Shown piece after piece: positions 52,673-61,710 of a DNA stretch of 64,000 nt. Made by a program: the position numbers and the translations under genes. The stretch's first letter is position 1. Each line of letters begins with the position of its first letter. This DNA is from an uncultured Clostridia bacterium (GTDB taxonomy: Bacteria > Bacillota > Clostridia > Lachnospirales > Anaerotignaceae): contig CAJUNT010000004.1 in NCBI GenBank assembly GCA_910587735.1, forward strand, positions 1-64,000, read 5' to 3'. The notes beneath the pieces are model-generated. The model saw nothing but the letters and a program-made list of their open reading frames with translations. It did no database searches and was not told the DNA's origin.

Positions 52673-53713
52673 ATGATGAAGAAAAAAGTATTAGCAATGT
52701 TTTTAGTCTGTATTATGGTATTGATGGCAGCTTGCAGTGCACATAATGAACAACAAACAGAGCAGCAGAGCGAACAACAAGCAACAGCACAATCTAATGA
52801 AGATTTAGAAGAATTTGACATTGTATTAGACTGGTATCCTAATGCGATACATTCTTTTATATATGTTGCTATGGAAAAGGGGTATTATGAAGAAGAAGGA
52901 CTTCATGTTAATATAAGATTCCCAGCAAATACAAATGATGCACTTTCTTTGACAGCAGCAGGTAGGGCTGACATGGGTATATATTATTTACATGACACTA
53001 TTATGACAGTAGCAAATGAAAATGTACCTGTAAAATCTGTGGGAGCATTGGTTCAATCTCCTTTGAATATTATATTATCATTAAAAGAAAAGAATATTTC
53101 ATCTCCTAAAGATTTGATAGGAAAAAAGGTAGGACAAAGTGGCTCAGCAATATCAGAAGGTATGATAAAATCAAATATGGAATATGTGGGTGCAACAGAA
53201 AATGCAAATGTAGAATTGATTGATGTTGGTTTTGATTTAATGTCATCTATGACAACAGGGAAAGTAGATGCAACAATAGGTTGTATGGTAAATCATGAAG
53301 TGCCTCAAATGGAAGCAGAAGGTTTTGAAATACAATATTATTATCCTAATGAATATGGTGTACCAAATTATTATGAATTAGTGTTATTAGCTGGAAATGG
53401 TACACTACAAAATAATAAACAGAAAATACAAAAGTTTTTAAGAGCATCTATAAAAGGTTTTGAATATACAAAAGAACATAAAGAAGAAGCATTACAAATA
53501 TTATTAGATAATCAAAATGAAGAAAATTTCCCATTAAAAAAGGAAGTAGAACAAAAAAGTATGGATATGCTTTTAACTGTTATGGAAACAGAAAACACAC
53601 CATTTTTATCACAAAATGCTGATGTATGGCAAAATAATATAGATTGGCTGAAAAAAGAAGGACTGATTCAAAATAGTATCATGCCAGAAGATGTATTTGA
53701 AAATATAAATTAA
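52673..53713 (+). CDS. ABC transporter substrate-binding lipoprotein (NMT1/THI5-like)
   Basis: 346 residues. Lipobox LMAACSA (Cys near residue 22-24) after a hydrophobic signal, then a Gln/Glu-rich linker. The NMT1/THI5-like fold shows VLDWYPNAIHSFIYVAMEKGYY, GRADMGIYYLHD, and SMTTGKVDATIG. The DWYPN motif fits the thiamine-pyrimidine binding subset (ThiY). Start immediately after the permease stop; ATG-ATG allows two starts. A terminator shared with the convergent HAD gene follows. Confidence 0.92.
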   Translation: MMKKKVLAMFLVCIMVLMAACSAHNEQQTEQQSEQQATAQSNEDLEEFDIVLDWYPNAIHSFIYVAMEKGYYEEEGLHVNIRFPANTNDALSLTAAGRADMGIYYLHDTIMTVANENVPVKSVGALVQSPLNIILSLKEKNISSPKDLIGKKVGQSGSAISEGMIKSNMEYVGATENANVELIDVGFDLMSSMTTGKVDATIGCMVNHEVPQMEAEGFEIQYYYPNEYGVPNYYELVLLAGNGTLQNNKQKIQKFLRASIKGFEYTKEHKEEALQILLDNQNEENFPLKKEVEQKSMDMLLTVMETENTPFLSQNADVWQNNIDWLKKEGLIQNSIMPEDVFENIN

Positions 53714-53720
53714 ACTATCA

Positions 53721-53765
53721 AAAAGGGAACAGAACCATTTATTAATAGAATGGTTCTGTTCTTTT
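53721..53765. terminator. Bidirectional terminator, thiamine operon and HAD gene
   Basis: AAAAGGGAACAGAACCATT pairs with AATGGTTCTGTTCTTTT. The minus-strand HAD gene ends inside the hairpin. Confidence 0.85.
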
Positions 53766-54404
53766 ATACCAATTTAATATGATTTCAACAACATCTTGGG
53801 GTGTTTTTGCGATAGCGTCCGCACCATATTGCTGTAATTCCTGCATTTCTCCATAGCCATATAATACACCAATTACATTTACACCTGCTGTTTTTCCTCC
53901 AATTATGTCATACATTCTGTCACCCACAAGTATAGCAGATTCTGGATTGCACTGTAATTGCTCCAAGGCATAACAAACTACTTTTGCTTTGGTGTCTCTT
54001 GTGTTTAAATGATTTCCTGCAATACAATCAAAATATTCTGATAACTCAAAATGTTCTATAATTTCATTTGCAAAATCTTCTGATTTTGAAGTAGCAACAG
54101 CAAGTTTTTTACCATGTTTTTTTAATTCGGAAAGCATTTCTTTTACTCCTTCAAAAACGCTGTTTTGATACATTCCCTTTTCAGCATATCTTTTATAGTA
54201 ATATTGATATGCCTCTTTTGCAGATTGCTGTGACATATGAAAAGTGTTTATAAAGGTATCTATAAGAGGAGGACCTAATATAAAATGTAAATCATCAGGA
54301 GGGATAATGCCCTTTTTATTTAATGCATATTGCATTGTTTCAATAATACCAGGAGCAGAATCTGTTAATGTACCATCTAAATCAAATAATATTGTTGTTT
54401 TCAT
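53742..54404 (-). CDS. HAD-superfamily phosphatase (phosphoglycolate phosphatase-like)
   Basis: 220 residues. Motif I FDLDGTLTDSA, motif II VATSK, and motif III-IV VGDRMYDIIGG; the alpha-helical cap is C1-type with the GPPLIDTF stretch. Resembles PGP/PpaX/5'-nucleotidase members. Substrate not certain. Start behind AAAGGA. Confidence 0.9.
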   Translation of the reverse strand: MKTTILFDLDGTLTDSAPGIIETMQYALNKKGIIPPDDLHFILGPPLIDTFINTFHMSQQSAKEAYQYYYKRYAEKGMYQNSVFEGVKEMLSELKKHGKKLAVATSKSEDFANEIIEHFELSEYFDCIAGNHLNTRDTKAKVVCYALEQLQCNPESAILVGDRMYDIIGGKTAGVNVIGVLYGYGEMQELQQYGADAIAKTPQDVVEIILNWYKRTEPFY

Positions 54405-54429
54405 ATAAAAATCCTTTCTGCAATAAAAA

Positions 54430-55160
54430 TCAAAACCACTAGTAAACTAGTGGTTTGACCAACCCCTAGAAGGGGTATTACTTGCTAATCCCCTAAAAGG
54501 GGATACTGAAGGTTTAACATCGCATTATTATTTCGGGCAGCCACTTCAAGTGGCTGTTTTTTTTGCCGTATTCTCTCTTGTTACCCGTAAACGGGTCTAT
54601 GTATTCTTTTAACGATATTTGATCTGCCATATAATCCTCTTCTAATTGATTTTTTATATATTCTTTGATCACTTTCTCATTTCTTCCTACTGTGTCTGCA
54701 TAATATCCTCTTGCCCAAAATGTTCTTCTGCCATATTTATATTTTAGATTTGCATGTTTATCAAATATTTGTAATGCACTCTTACTCTTGAGAAAACCTA
54801 CAAATTGTGCTACACTTAGATAGGGTGGTATACTTACTAGCATATGAATATGATCAGGACATGCTTGGGCTTCTATGATTTCTACTTTCTTTTCATTACA
54901 TAACTTCCTTAGTATTTGTCCTATATCCTCCCTTAATTCCTTATAAATTATTTTTCTCCTATATTTTGGAGCAAAAACAATATGGTATTCACATCTATAT
55001 TTTGAATGTGATGTACTTTTTATTTCATTTTTCATGTTAAAAACCTCCTGTTATTTTTCTATGCGGCTGCCAAACCCTCATTTATATTATAACAGGAGGT
55101 TCTTTATTTCATATACTAAAGTTTTTTTACTTACCCCTAGTAGAACTAGGGGTTTTATTA
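54430..55160 (-). mobile_element. IS200/IS605-family insertion, TnpA only
   Basis: A single transposase gene flanked by end hairpins: AACCACTAGT/ACTAGTGGTT at 54433-54454 on the right end and ACCCCTAG/CTAGGGGT at 55130-55153 on the left end. A small hairpin near 54460-54505 and T-rich leader follow the IS200 plan. Exact ends cannot be fixed by eye. No TnpB. Confidence 0.75.
54514..55035 (-). CDS. tnpA: IS200-type transposase TnpA
   Basis: 173 residues, HUH single-strand transposase: PDHIHMLVSIPP supplies the HxH pair, and Tyr in the YYADTVGRNEKVIKEYIKN helix is the nucleophile. EYHIVFAPKYRRKIIY and RGYYADT are strongly conserved. It cuts and joins single-stranded DNA at the replication fork. 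The frame is open, so the copy looks intact. The strong AGGAGGT ribosome site precedes the ATG by 7 nt. Confidence 0.95.
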   Translation of the reverse strand: MKNEIKSTSHSKYRCEYHIVFAPKYRRKIIYKELREDIGQILRKLCNEKKVEIIEAQACPDHIHMLVSIPPYLSVAQFVGFLKSKSALQIFDKHANLKYKYGRRTFWARGYYADTVGRNEKVIKEYIKNQLEEDYMADQISLKEYIDPFTGNKREYGKKNSHLKWLPEIIMRC

Positions 55161-55179
55161 CGCTAAAGCACCAAGTAAA

Positions 55180-55210
55180 AGAAAGAGATGTAATATACAT
55201 CTCTTTCTCA
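55180..55210 (-). terminator. pgi terminator
   Basis: GAAAGAGATGTA pairs with TACATCTCTTTC; T-rich downstream on the minus strand. Confidence 0.85.
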
Positions 55211-55216
55211 TTGATA

Positions 55217-56557
55217 TTATAAAAGACGTTTTTCCAATTCTTCTTTTCTATCTTCAAATCCTGGTTTGCCAAGAAGTGCAAACATATTCTTTTTGTATGC
55301 TTCAACACCTGGTTGGTCAAATGGATTGATACCAATAAGGTATCCGCTGATACCTACTGCTTTTTCAAAGAAGTATACAAGATAGCCAAAGTTATATGCG
55401 TCCATTTTATCTATTTCAACAATCATGTTTGGTACACCGCCGTCCATGTGAGCGAGTAATGTGCCGTTAAATGCCTTATTGTTTACAAAATGCATATCTT
55501 TGCCTGCAACAAAGTTTAATCCATCTACATTTTCAGGGTCTTCCTGTATTGTTATATTTGATTTTGGTTCTTTACTCCATATAACAGTTTCAAACAAGAA
55601 GTTATTACCGTCTTGTATAAATTGACCAATAGAATGTAAATCAGTAGAGAAGTTTGCACTAACAGGGAAAATACCTTTACTGTCTTTTCCTTCACTTTCT
55701 GCAAAAAGCTGTTTGTACCATTCTCCAAAAGATACCATATGTGGTTCATAATTTGCAAGAATTTCTACTGTTTTGCCTTTGTTAAAGAACATATTTCTAT
55801 AAGCTGCATATTGATAGCTTTCATTTTTTGTAATATCATCTACGCTGTAAGCCTCACGAGCATCTGCTGCACCTTTCATAACAGCATCAATATCAATACC
55901 TGCAACAGCCATAGCAAAAAGACCAACTGGAGTTAATACAGTAAATCTACCACCTACATCATCAGGAATAACAAATGTTTCATATCCTTTTTCATTGCAA
56001 AGGTTTTTTAAAGCACCTCTTGCTTTATCTGTTGTGGCGAAAATTCTTTCTTTTGCACCTTCAGCACCATATTTTTCTTCTAATTTTTGTTTAAAAATTC
56101 TAAAAGCGATTGCTGGTTCTGTTGTTGTACCAGATTTAGAAATGACATTTACAGAGAAATCTCTGTCACCCATAATATTTAATATATCATTAATATATGT
56201 GGAACTAATGTTATTTCCTACAAAATAAATATCAGGTGTTTTTTTAGATTTATCTTCATTGTAGAATGGAGATTTGATAAAATCTAAAGCTGTTCTTGTA
56301 CCCAAATAAGAACCGCCAATACCAATAACAATTAAAACTTCACTGTTTTTTTGTACTTTTTCAGCTGCTTTTTTAATTCTAGCAAATTCTTCTTTGTCAT
56401 AATTTACAGGAAGGTCTATCCAACCTAAAAAGTCATTACCTGCACCTGTTCTAGCATGCAGTTGTTCATGGCAAGCTTTTACCAGTGGTGCCATGTATCC
56501 CAATTCATGTTCCCTTACAAAAGGTTTAATTCCTTGTAATTTTAATTTTACTGCCAT
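55217..56557 (-). CDS. pgi: Glucose-6-phosphate isomerase
   Basis: 446 residues, the short Gram-positive form. Signatures: VIGIGGSYLGTRTAL, VISKSGTTTEPAIAFR, the catalytic Glu in NFLFETVIWSK and the Lys in NPFDQPGVEAYKKN. It interconverts glucose-6-P and fructose-6-P. Monocistronic with GAGAGGAGA ribosome site. Codon use is more GC-rich at some positions, as expected for a highly expressed gene. Confidence 0.97.
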   Translation of the reverse strand: MAVKLKLQGIKPFVREHELGYMAPLVKACHEQLHARTGAGNDFLGWIDLPVNYDKEEFARIKKAAEKVQKNSEVLIVIGIGGSYLGTRTALDFIKSPFYNEDKSKKTPDIYFVGNNISSTYINDILNIMGDRDFSVNVISKSGTTTEPAIAFRIFKQKLEEKYGAEGAKERIFATTDKARGALKNLCNEKGYETFVIPDDVGGRFTVLTPVGLFAMAVAGIDIDAVMKGAADAREAYSVDDITKNESYQYAAYRNMFFNKGKTVEILANYEPHMVSFGEWYKQLFAESEGKDSKGIFPVSANFSTDLHSIGQFIQDGNNFLFETVIWSKEPKSNITIQEDPENVDGLNFVAGKDMHFVNNKAFNGTLLAHMDGGVPNMIVEIDKMDAYNFGYLVYFFEKAVGISGYLIGINPFDQPGVEAYKKNMFALLGKPGFEDRKEELEKRLL

Positions 56558-56745
56558 TTGAAATTCTCCTCTCTTTATTACTGTGTCTGATACAGTAGTT
56601 TATCATGTTTATTATACCATATTTTATCATAATTGGTACAATTATTTTTATGGTATATTATTTTTTTTATAAAATATTGGTAATAGATGATAGTACGGCA
56701 ATAACCAATATGATTTATGTATCATGTAAAAAGTTTTAGTATATA

Positions 56746-57888
56746 TTATTTTGTACCTTGTACGATGATTTCATCAATAGGTTCTACGGTTGTTTTTTCA
56801 TCAACAACTTCTTCTGAAATAATTTCGTTGTTGATACGAGTAATTTTTTTTGTAATTTCTTTTTGTCCATCTTTGCCTGCTTCTGTCACTTTTTGATAGC
56901 CCTTGTTTTTTGTATTATCCTGCTGATATACGGTTTTTCTTTCCTGCACTTCTGTCAATACAACTGTTTCTTCTGTTTTAACAGAAACCATAGGCTCTTC
57001 AGCCATAACATTTAATACCCAGCCTACTTGTAAATTTCCATTTGATGGTATTGTATCAGCATTCATTGCTTTTAATTCTTCCTGTGTCATTTCAAATAGT
57101 GCAGCAATTTTATAAAGAGCATCTCCTGCTTGTACAGTATATGTTTTTTGCACCTTTGTACCACTTTTGAGTGTTTGTATTGCATTTTCTTTTGCTACAA
57201 TAACGGAAGGGTCTACATATTTTAATACAACTTGCACATTTTCTTTAAATCCAGCTATAATATTTCTGCTTGCATCTTCTGGAATATACTCAGACTGTAA
57301 TGATTCAAATACAGCATTTGCTTCTTCTTGATTTTCAACAATTACAACTTCTTTACCATCTACTGTAATAGCAGCAGCTTCTACAAGGTATGTAACTTTT
57401 TGACGCATGGAAGGTATTAAATACTCCATTTTACAAACGTCTTTTTCACGTGATTTTGATATATGAACAGGTTTTACATCAATAGTTTCATTGATTTGTA
57501 TGTTTGCACCCACTTCTTGGCGAAGTTGTGCAAGTAATGTTTCTGTTAAAGCATCTGGTGTAATAGATTTATCTTTTACAATACCCATACTTGTTTCTCC
57601 AATAAATACTTCTTTACCATTTTGGCGGAACAATATTAAGAGAAGTAATACAACTGCTAAAATACCAATAATAAGCGTTAATAAACGTCGATTTTTTGCA
57701 GGCATACCTTTTCTAAGTATTTTTTTACGTTTTATTGGTTTGATATTGTGTTGAGCATTATATTTTTGCCTGTAAGGGGACAATTTTTTCTTACTTTTTT
57801 TGTTATTTTTTTTGGGAATTTCATTCGGTATGGCTCGTCCATAAGGCACACGTTCCTCCCTTTTTGGGAAATTTCCCTTAGAGTCCAT
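56746..57888 (-). CDS. Membrane-anchored LysM-G5 domain protein
   Basis: 380 residues from the ATG behind AAAGGAGG. A very basic cytoplasmic N-terminus (about 1-70), one membrane helix (LLTLIIGILAVVLLLLILF), an extracellular region of unknown fold, a LysM peptidoglycan-binding domain (YTVQAGDALYKIAALFEMTQ), and a C-terminal G5 domain (about 305-380). It looks like the non-catalytic half of the LysM-G5-M23 endopeptidases of clostridia; no peptidase domain follows. Probably anchors or senses cell wall. The 250-bp gap upstream has no other gene. Confidence 0.85.
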   Translation of the reverse strand: MDSKGNFPKREERVPYGRAIPNEIPKKNNKKSKKKLSPYRQKYNAQHNIKPIKRKKILRKGMPAKNRRLLTLIIGILAVVLLLLILFRQNGKEVFIGETSMGIVKDKSITPDALTETLLAQLRQEVGANIQINETIDVKPVHISKSREKDVCKMEYLIPSMRQKVTYLVEAAAITVDGKEVVIVENQEEANAVFESLQSEYIPEDASRNIIAGFKENVQVVLKYVDPSVIVAKENAIQTLKSGTKVQKTYTVQAGDALYKIAALFEMTQEELKAMNADTIPSNGNLQVGWVLNVMAEEPMVSVKTEETVVLTEVQERKTVYQQDNTKNKGYQKVTEAGKDGQKEITKKITRINNEIISEEVVDEKTTVEPIDEIIVQGTK

Positions 57889-58142
57889 ATATAGCCTCCT
57901 TTCTGTGCAACAATACAATTATTTATAAATAGTAGTGTCAAAATAAAATGTTTCATATTTTTGAAAGATATATTGTTTTTTCACTATATTCCATTTTATG
58001 CTATCTATTGTAGGAATGCAAGAAAAAAAGGACGAAAAAAACAACATATCCTGCGCTGATATGACAGAATGAGAATGATTTTGCTATTTTCCCCTTTTTT
58101 TCTCAAAAATTAATGAAATATATTAATGTTTAAAATAATTTA

Positions 58143-58817
58143 CTATTTTTTTTGCAATACGTCTAGTATAAATTTTGCATGATATTGTATATGTTTTTTT
58201 GCTAAATCTTCTCCATCAGAGGCATTTTTATTTTCTATTGCCGTTAAAAGTGCTTTATGTTGCATAATAATATTTTCCATACCACTGTCTAGTTTTACGT
58301 GTGCCATACGATAACGATAAAGCTGTGTTTTTAAATTATTGAAAATTTGTATTAACTTTTCATTTTCTGTGGAAAGAAATATAACGTCATGAAAACGTTC
58401 ATCTGCATTTACCATTTTTTCAATATTTTCTTGTTGTACAGATTGCTCCATTTCTTGCTCTGCTTGTTTGAGTTCTTGAAAAAGTTCATTAGTCATTTTT
58501 TTACAAGCGAGTTGTGTTGCTAAACCTTCTAATACTTCTCTAATTTCTAATACATTCACAACGTCTTTTTCACTCATATCTAATACTTGTGCGCCTTTTC
58601 TAGGTGTCAGTTCTACAAGATTTTCAAGTTCCAACATACGCAATGCTTCTCTAATTGGTGTACGACTTACACCTAGCTTTTCTGCAAGCTGATTTTCCAT
58701 CAATCTTTCACCAGGCTCTAATTTTCCTGTTAATATGGCATCTCTTAGTGTATTAAATACAACATCTCTTAAAGGTAAATATTCATTTGAATTAATGTTA
58801 AATTTATAGTCCATCAT
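58143..58817 (-). CDS. GntR (FadR-type) transcriptional regulator
   Basis: 224 residues. Winged helix at about 15-80 with GERLMENQLAEKLGVSRTP and IREALRMLELENLVEL, then an FCD helical ligand domain with metal-type His residues (DERFHDVIF, the HKALL helix and HIQYHAKF). Controls an unknown metabolic pathway in response to a small acid. It is 65 bp upstream-oriented to ispE. Two adjacent ATGs can serve as start behind AGGAGAGG. Confidence 0.92.
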   Translation of the reverse strand: MMDYKFNINSNEYLPLRDVVFNTLRDAILTGKLEPGERLMENQLAEKLGVSRTPIREALRMLELENLVELTPRKGAQVLDMSEKDVVNVLEIREVLEGLATQLACKKMTNELFQELKQAEQEMEQSVQQENIEKMVNADERFHDVIFLSTENEKLIQIFNNLKTQLYRYRMAHVKLDSGMENIIMQHKALLTAIENKNASDGEDLAKKHIQYHAKFILDVLQKK

Positions 58818-58882
58818 AATAATATCCTCTCCTTAAATTTATGATTTGATAACATGCAAATTTTATAAAAAAGAAAGTACTT

Positions 58883-59776
58883 TTATTTATGAAAGTGTTT
58901 TCGTTTTCTTTTATTCCAAATTTCTGTAACAAACACATCTCTTAAACCAAATTCTTTTTTAATAATATATTCTGCTTCTTTTGCCTTTTGTTTTTCTTTA
59001 AATAAACCAAATACTGTTGCACCGCTCCCACTCATAAGAGAACCCTCTGCACCTAATATAAGCATTTTTTGTTTTAAAAGTGCAATTTCATTATGTCTGG
59101 GAATGGTAACAGTTTCTAATACATTACAAAGTAATTTTCCCATTTCAGTGATATCTTTTTGTTGCATTTGAAAAAGCATTTCTTTTGTATTAGGGTGTTT
59201 TTGTATTTTTTCTAATTCAAGTGCTTGGTAAACAGAAGCGGTAGAAATGCTGATATTTGGTTTTGCTAATAAAACATAGCAAAAGGGACACCCATTTGCA
59301 ATAGGTGTTAATTTTTCTCCAAGTCCTTCTGCTAATGCTGTTCCCTGTAATATACAATAAGGGATATCAGTACCTAATTGTAAACTTAATTCCATAAGTC
59401 TCTTTTTAGAAAGTCCTAATTTAAAAAGTTTATTCATACCAACCATAACAGCAGCACAATCTGTACTTCCTCCTGCCAATCCAGCAGCTACGGGTATTTT
59501 TTTGTCAAGGTATATAAAAACGCCTTCTTGTATATGGAATGTATCCCTTAATAATTCTGCACCTTTATAAGCCAGATTTTTTTCATCTGTGGGCAGCCAG
59601 TCCAAATTACTTTTTATACGAATAACAGGCTTGTCTATGCGTTTGATGTATATACCATCATAGAGGGACAATGTTTGCATAATCATACACACTGTATGGT
59701 AACCATTTGACTGCTTTCCAATGACATCTAATGTTAAATTAATTTTGGCTCTTGCCCTCAATTTTATTTCATGCAA
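58883..59776 (-). CDS. ispE: 4-diphosphocytidyl-2-C-methyl-D-erythritol kinase
   Basis: 297 residues from TTG behind AGGAGG; longer readings have no ribosome site. GHMP kinase: RARAKINLTLDVIGKQSNGYH, VAAGLAGGSTDCAA, GTDIPYCILQGTALAEGLGE and LMSGSGATVFGLF. ATP-dependent phosphorylation of the 2-hydroxyl in the MEP isoprenoid route. In Firmicutes, often near purR or a regulator; here GntR is downstream. Confidence 0.96.
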   Translation of the reverse strand: MHEIKLRARAKINLTLDVIGKQSNGYHTVCMIMQTLSLYDGIYIKRIDKPVIRIKSNLDWLPTDEKNLAYKGAELLRDTFHIQEGVFIYLDKKIPVAAGLAGGSTDCAAVMVGMNKLFKLGLSKKRLMELSLQLGTDIPYCILQGTALAEGLGEKLTPIANGCPFCYVLLAKPNISISTASVYQALELEKIQKHPNTKEMLFQMQQKDITEMGKLLCNVLETVTIPRHNEIALLKQKMLILGAEGSLMSGSGATVFGLFKEKQKAKEAEYIIKKEFGLRDVFVTEIWNKRKRKHFHK

Positions 59777-59910
59777 TGTTTTTCCTCCTGTTTTTATACT
59801 GTATACCAATTTACTACATATAATATTGTATATTAAAATATACAATCAGACAAGGAAAATATATAAAAATATTGGAAGTATTTAAAAATTTATAAATTAA
59901 AATATAAATA

Positions 59911-59940
59911 AAACCCCCTATCGTTAGGACAGGGGGTTCT
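59911..59940 (-). terminator. Terminator of the phosphohexomutase gene
   Basis: AACCCCCT pairs with AGGGGGTT; T-rich on both strands. Confidence 0.85.
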
Positions 59941-59947
59941 GTATCAA

Positions 59948-61681
59948 TTAAATATCAGCCAATTTTTTATCTACTGCTTCATCTAATGCTTTGATTTTTG
60001 CATCTGCATCTGCAACGCTTGTACCTTTTACACCATAGTAGAATTTTAATTTTGGTTCTGTGCCAGAAGGACGGATACAAATCCATGTACCATCTTCTAA
60101 TGTATAGTGCAATACATCTGATACAGGTAATGTATCTTGTTCTGTTTCACCGGTTTTTATATTTTTAAATACTTTTGTTTTATAATCTCTTGCCCATGTT
60201 ACAGCAATACCTGCAAATTCTGTTGGAGCATTTTCTCTAAACGTAGCCATGATTTTTTGTATTTTTTCAAGTCCTTCAATGCCTTTTAATGTTAAGGATT
60301 TAATACCTTCTTTACAGAAACCATATTTTTTATAAAGTGATACAAGTCCCTCATATAATGTCATACCTTTAGATTTATAATATGCTGCCATTTCGCATAT
60401 CAATAATGTTGCAACAACAGCATCTTTATCTCTTGCATAAGTGCCTGGTAAAGAGCCATAACTTTCTTCAAAGCCAAATATATATTGATATTCTCCGCTT
60501 TGTTCAAACTCTTTAATTTTTTCACCAATATATTTGAATCCTGTCAGTACATCAAATAATTTTACGCCATATTCTTCACACATAGGGCGAACCATTTCTG
60601 TTGTAACGATTGTTTTAATAACAGCACCATTTGCAGGTAATATACCTTTTGCTTTTCTTTGAGAAAGAATGTATTCTGTTAATAATGCACCTGTCATATT
60701 TCCAGTTAATACAATATAGTCACCTTTGTCGTCTTTTACAACAGCACCCACTCTATCTGCATCTGGGTCAGTACCAACAATAATATCTGCATTTTTTTCT
60801 TTTGCTAATTTGATAGCAAGTGTAAATACATCAGGGTTTTCTGGGTTTGGATAGTCTACTGTTGGGAAATTGCCATCTGGTTGTTCTTGTTCTTTTACAA
60901 CATATACATTTTTAAATCCAGATTCTTCCAAAGCACGACGTACAGGAACATTACCAGAGCCATGTATTGGTGTATACACTACTTTGAAATCATCGCCTAA
61001 TTGTTTTACTAAATCATTATTAAATGTTTGTGCTTTTATATTTTCAATAAATGCATCATCTACGGAACTATCAATTACGTTGTAAAGTTTTTTAGATTTT
61101 GCTTCTTCTAAACTGATTTTTTTAATATCTTTGTAATCTTCTACTTTGTTTACTTCTGCTGTAATTTCGCCGTCACGAGGAGCAGGCACTTGTCCGCCAT
61201 CTGCCCAGTATACTTTATATCCATTATATTCTGGAGGGTTATGGCTTGCTGTAATCACAACACCTGCTGTACAACCTAAATGACGTACTGCAAAAGAAAG
61301 CATTGGCACTGGACGCAATGAAGGATAAATGTGAGCAGGTATACCATTTGCAGCCATAATTAAAGCAGTTGTTTCAGCAAATTCTGGTGACATATTTCTG
61401 GAGTCATAAGCAATAGCAATACCTTTTTTTACTGTTTCTTCTCCTTGAGATAATATGTAGTTTGCTAAACCTTGTGTTGCTTTTCCAACAGTATAAATAT
61501 TCATACGGTTTGTACCTGCACCTATGATACCTCTTAATCCAGCGGTACCAAATTCTAAATCTTTGTAAAAGCGTTCTTTTATTTCTTTGTCATCATTTGA
61601 AATTGCTTTTAATTCTTGTTTTGTTTCGGCATCAAAATAATCGTCCTCTAACCATTGAGCATATTTTTGTTTGTAATCCAT
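59948..61681 (-). CDS. pgcA: Phosphoglucomutase/phosphomannomutase (alpha-D-phosphohexomutase)
   Basis: 577 residues. Phosphoserine loop ITASHNPPEYNGYK, metal loop GTDPDADRVG, sugar-binding GFEESYGS, and phosphate-binding RPSGTEPKLKFY; PgcA-like length. It converts glucose-1-P and glucose-6-P, feeding cell-wall precursor synthesis together with pgi. Strong ribosome site GAGGAGGAAAC. Confidence 0.96.
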   Translation of the reverse strand: MDYKQKYAQWLEDDYFDAETKQELKAISNDDKEIKERFYKDLEFGTAGLRGIIGAGTNRMNIYTVGKATQGLANYILSQGEETVKKGIAIAYDSRNMSPEFAETTALIMAANGIPAHIYPSLRPVPMLSFAVRHLGCTAGVVITASHNPPEYNGYKVYWADGGQVPAPRDGEITAEVNKVEDYKDIKKISLEEAKSKKLYNVIDSSVDDAFIENIKAQTFNNDLVKQLGDDFKVVYTPIHGSGNVPVRRALEESGFKNVYVVKEQEQPDGNFPTVDYPNPENPDVFTLAIKLAKEKNADIIVGTDPDADRVGAVVKDDKGDYIVLTGNMTGALLTEYILSQRKAKGILPANGAVIKTIVTTEMVRPMCEEYGVKLFDVLTGFKYIGEKIKEFEQSGEYQYIFGFEESYGSLPGTYARDKDAVVATLLICEMAAYYKSKGMTLYEGLVSLYKKYGFCKEGIKSLTLKGIEGLEKIQKIMATFRENAPTEFAGIAVTWARDYKTKVFKNIKTGETEQDTLPVSDVLHYTLEDGTWICIRPSGTEPKLKFYYGVKGTSVADADAKIKALDEAVDKKLADI

Positions 61682-61710
61682 TTTTGTTTCCTCCTCTTTT
61701 TATAATTGTG

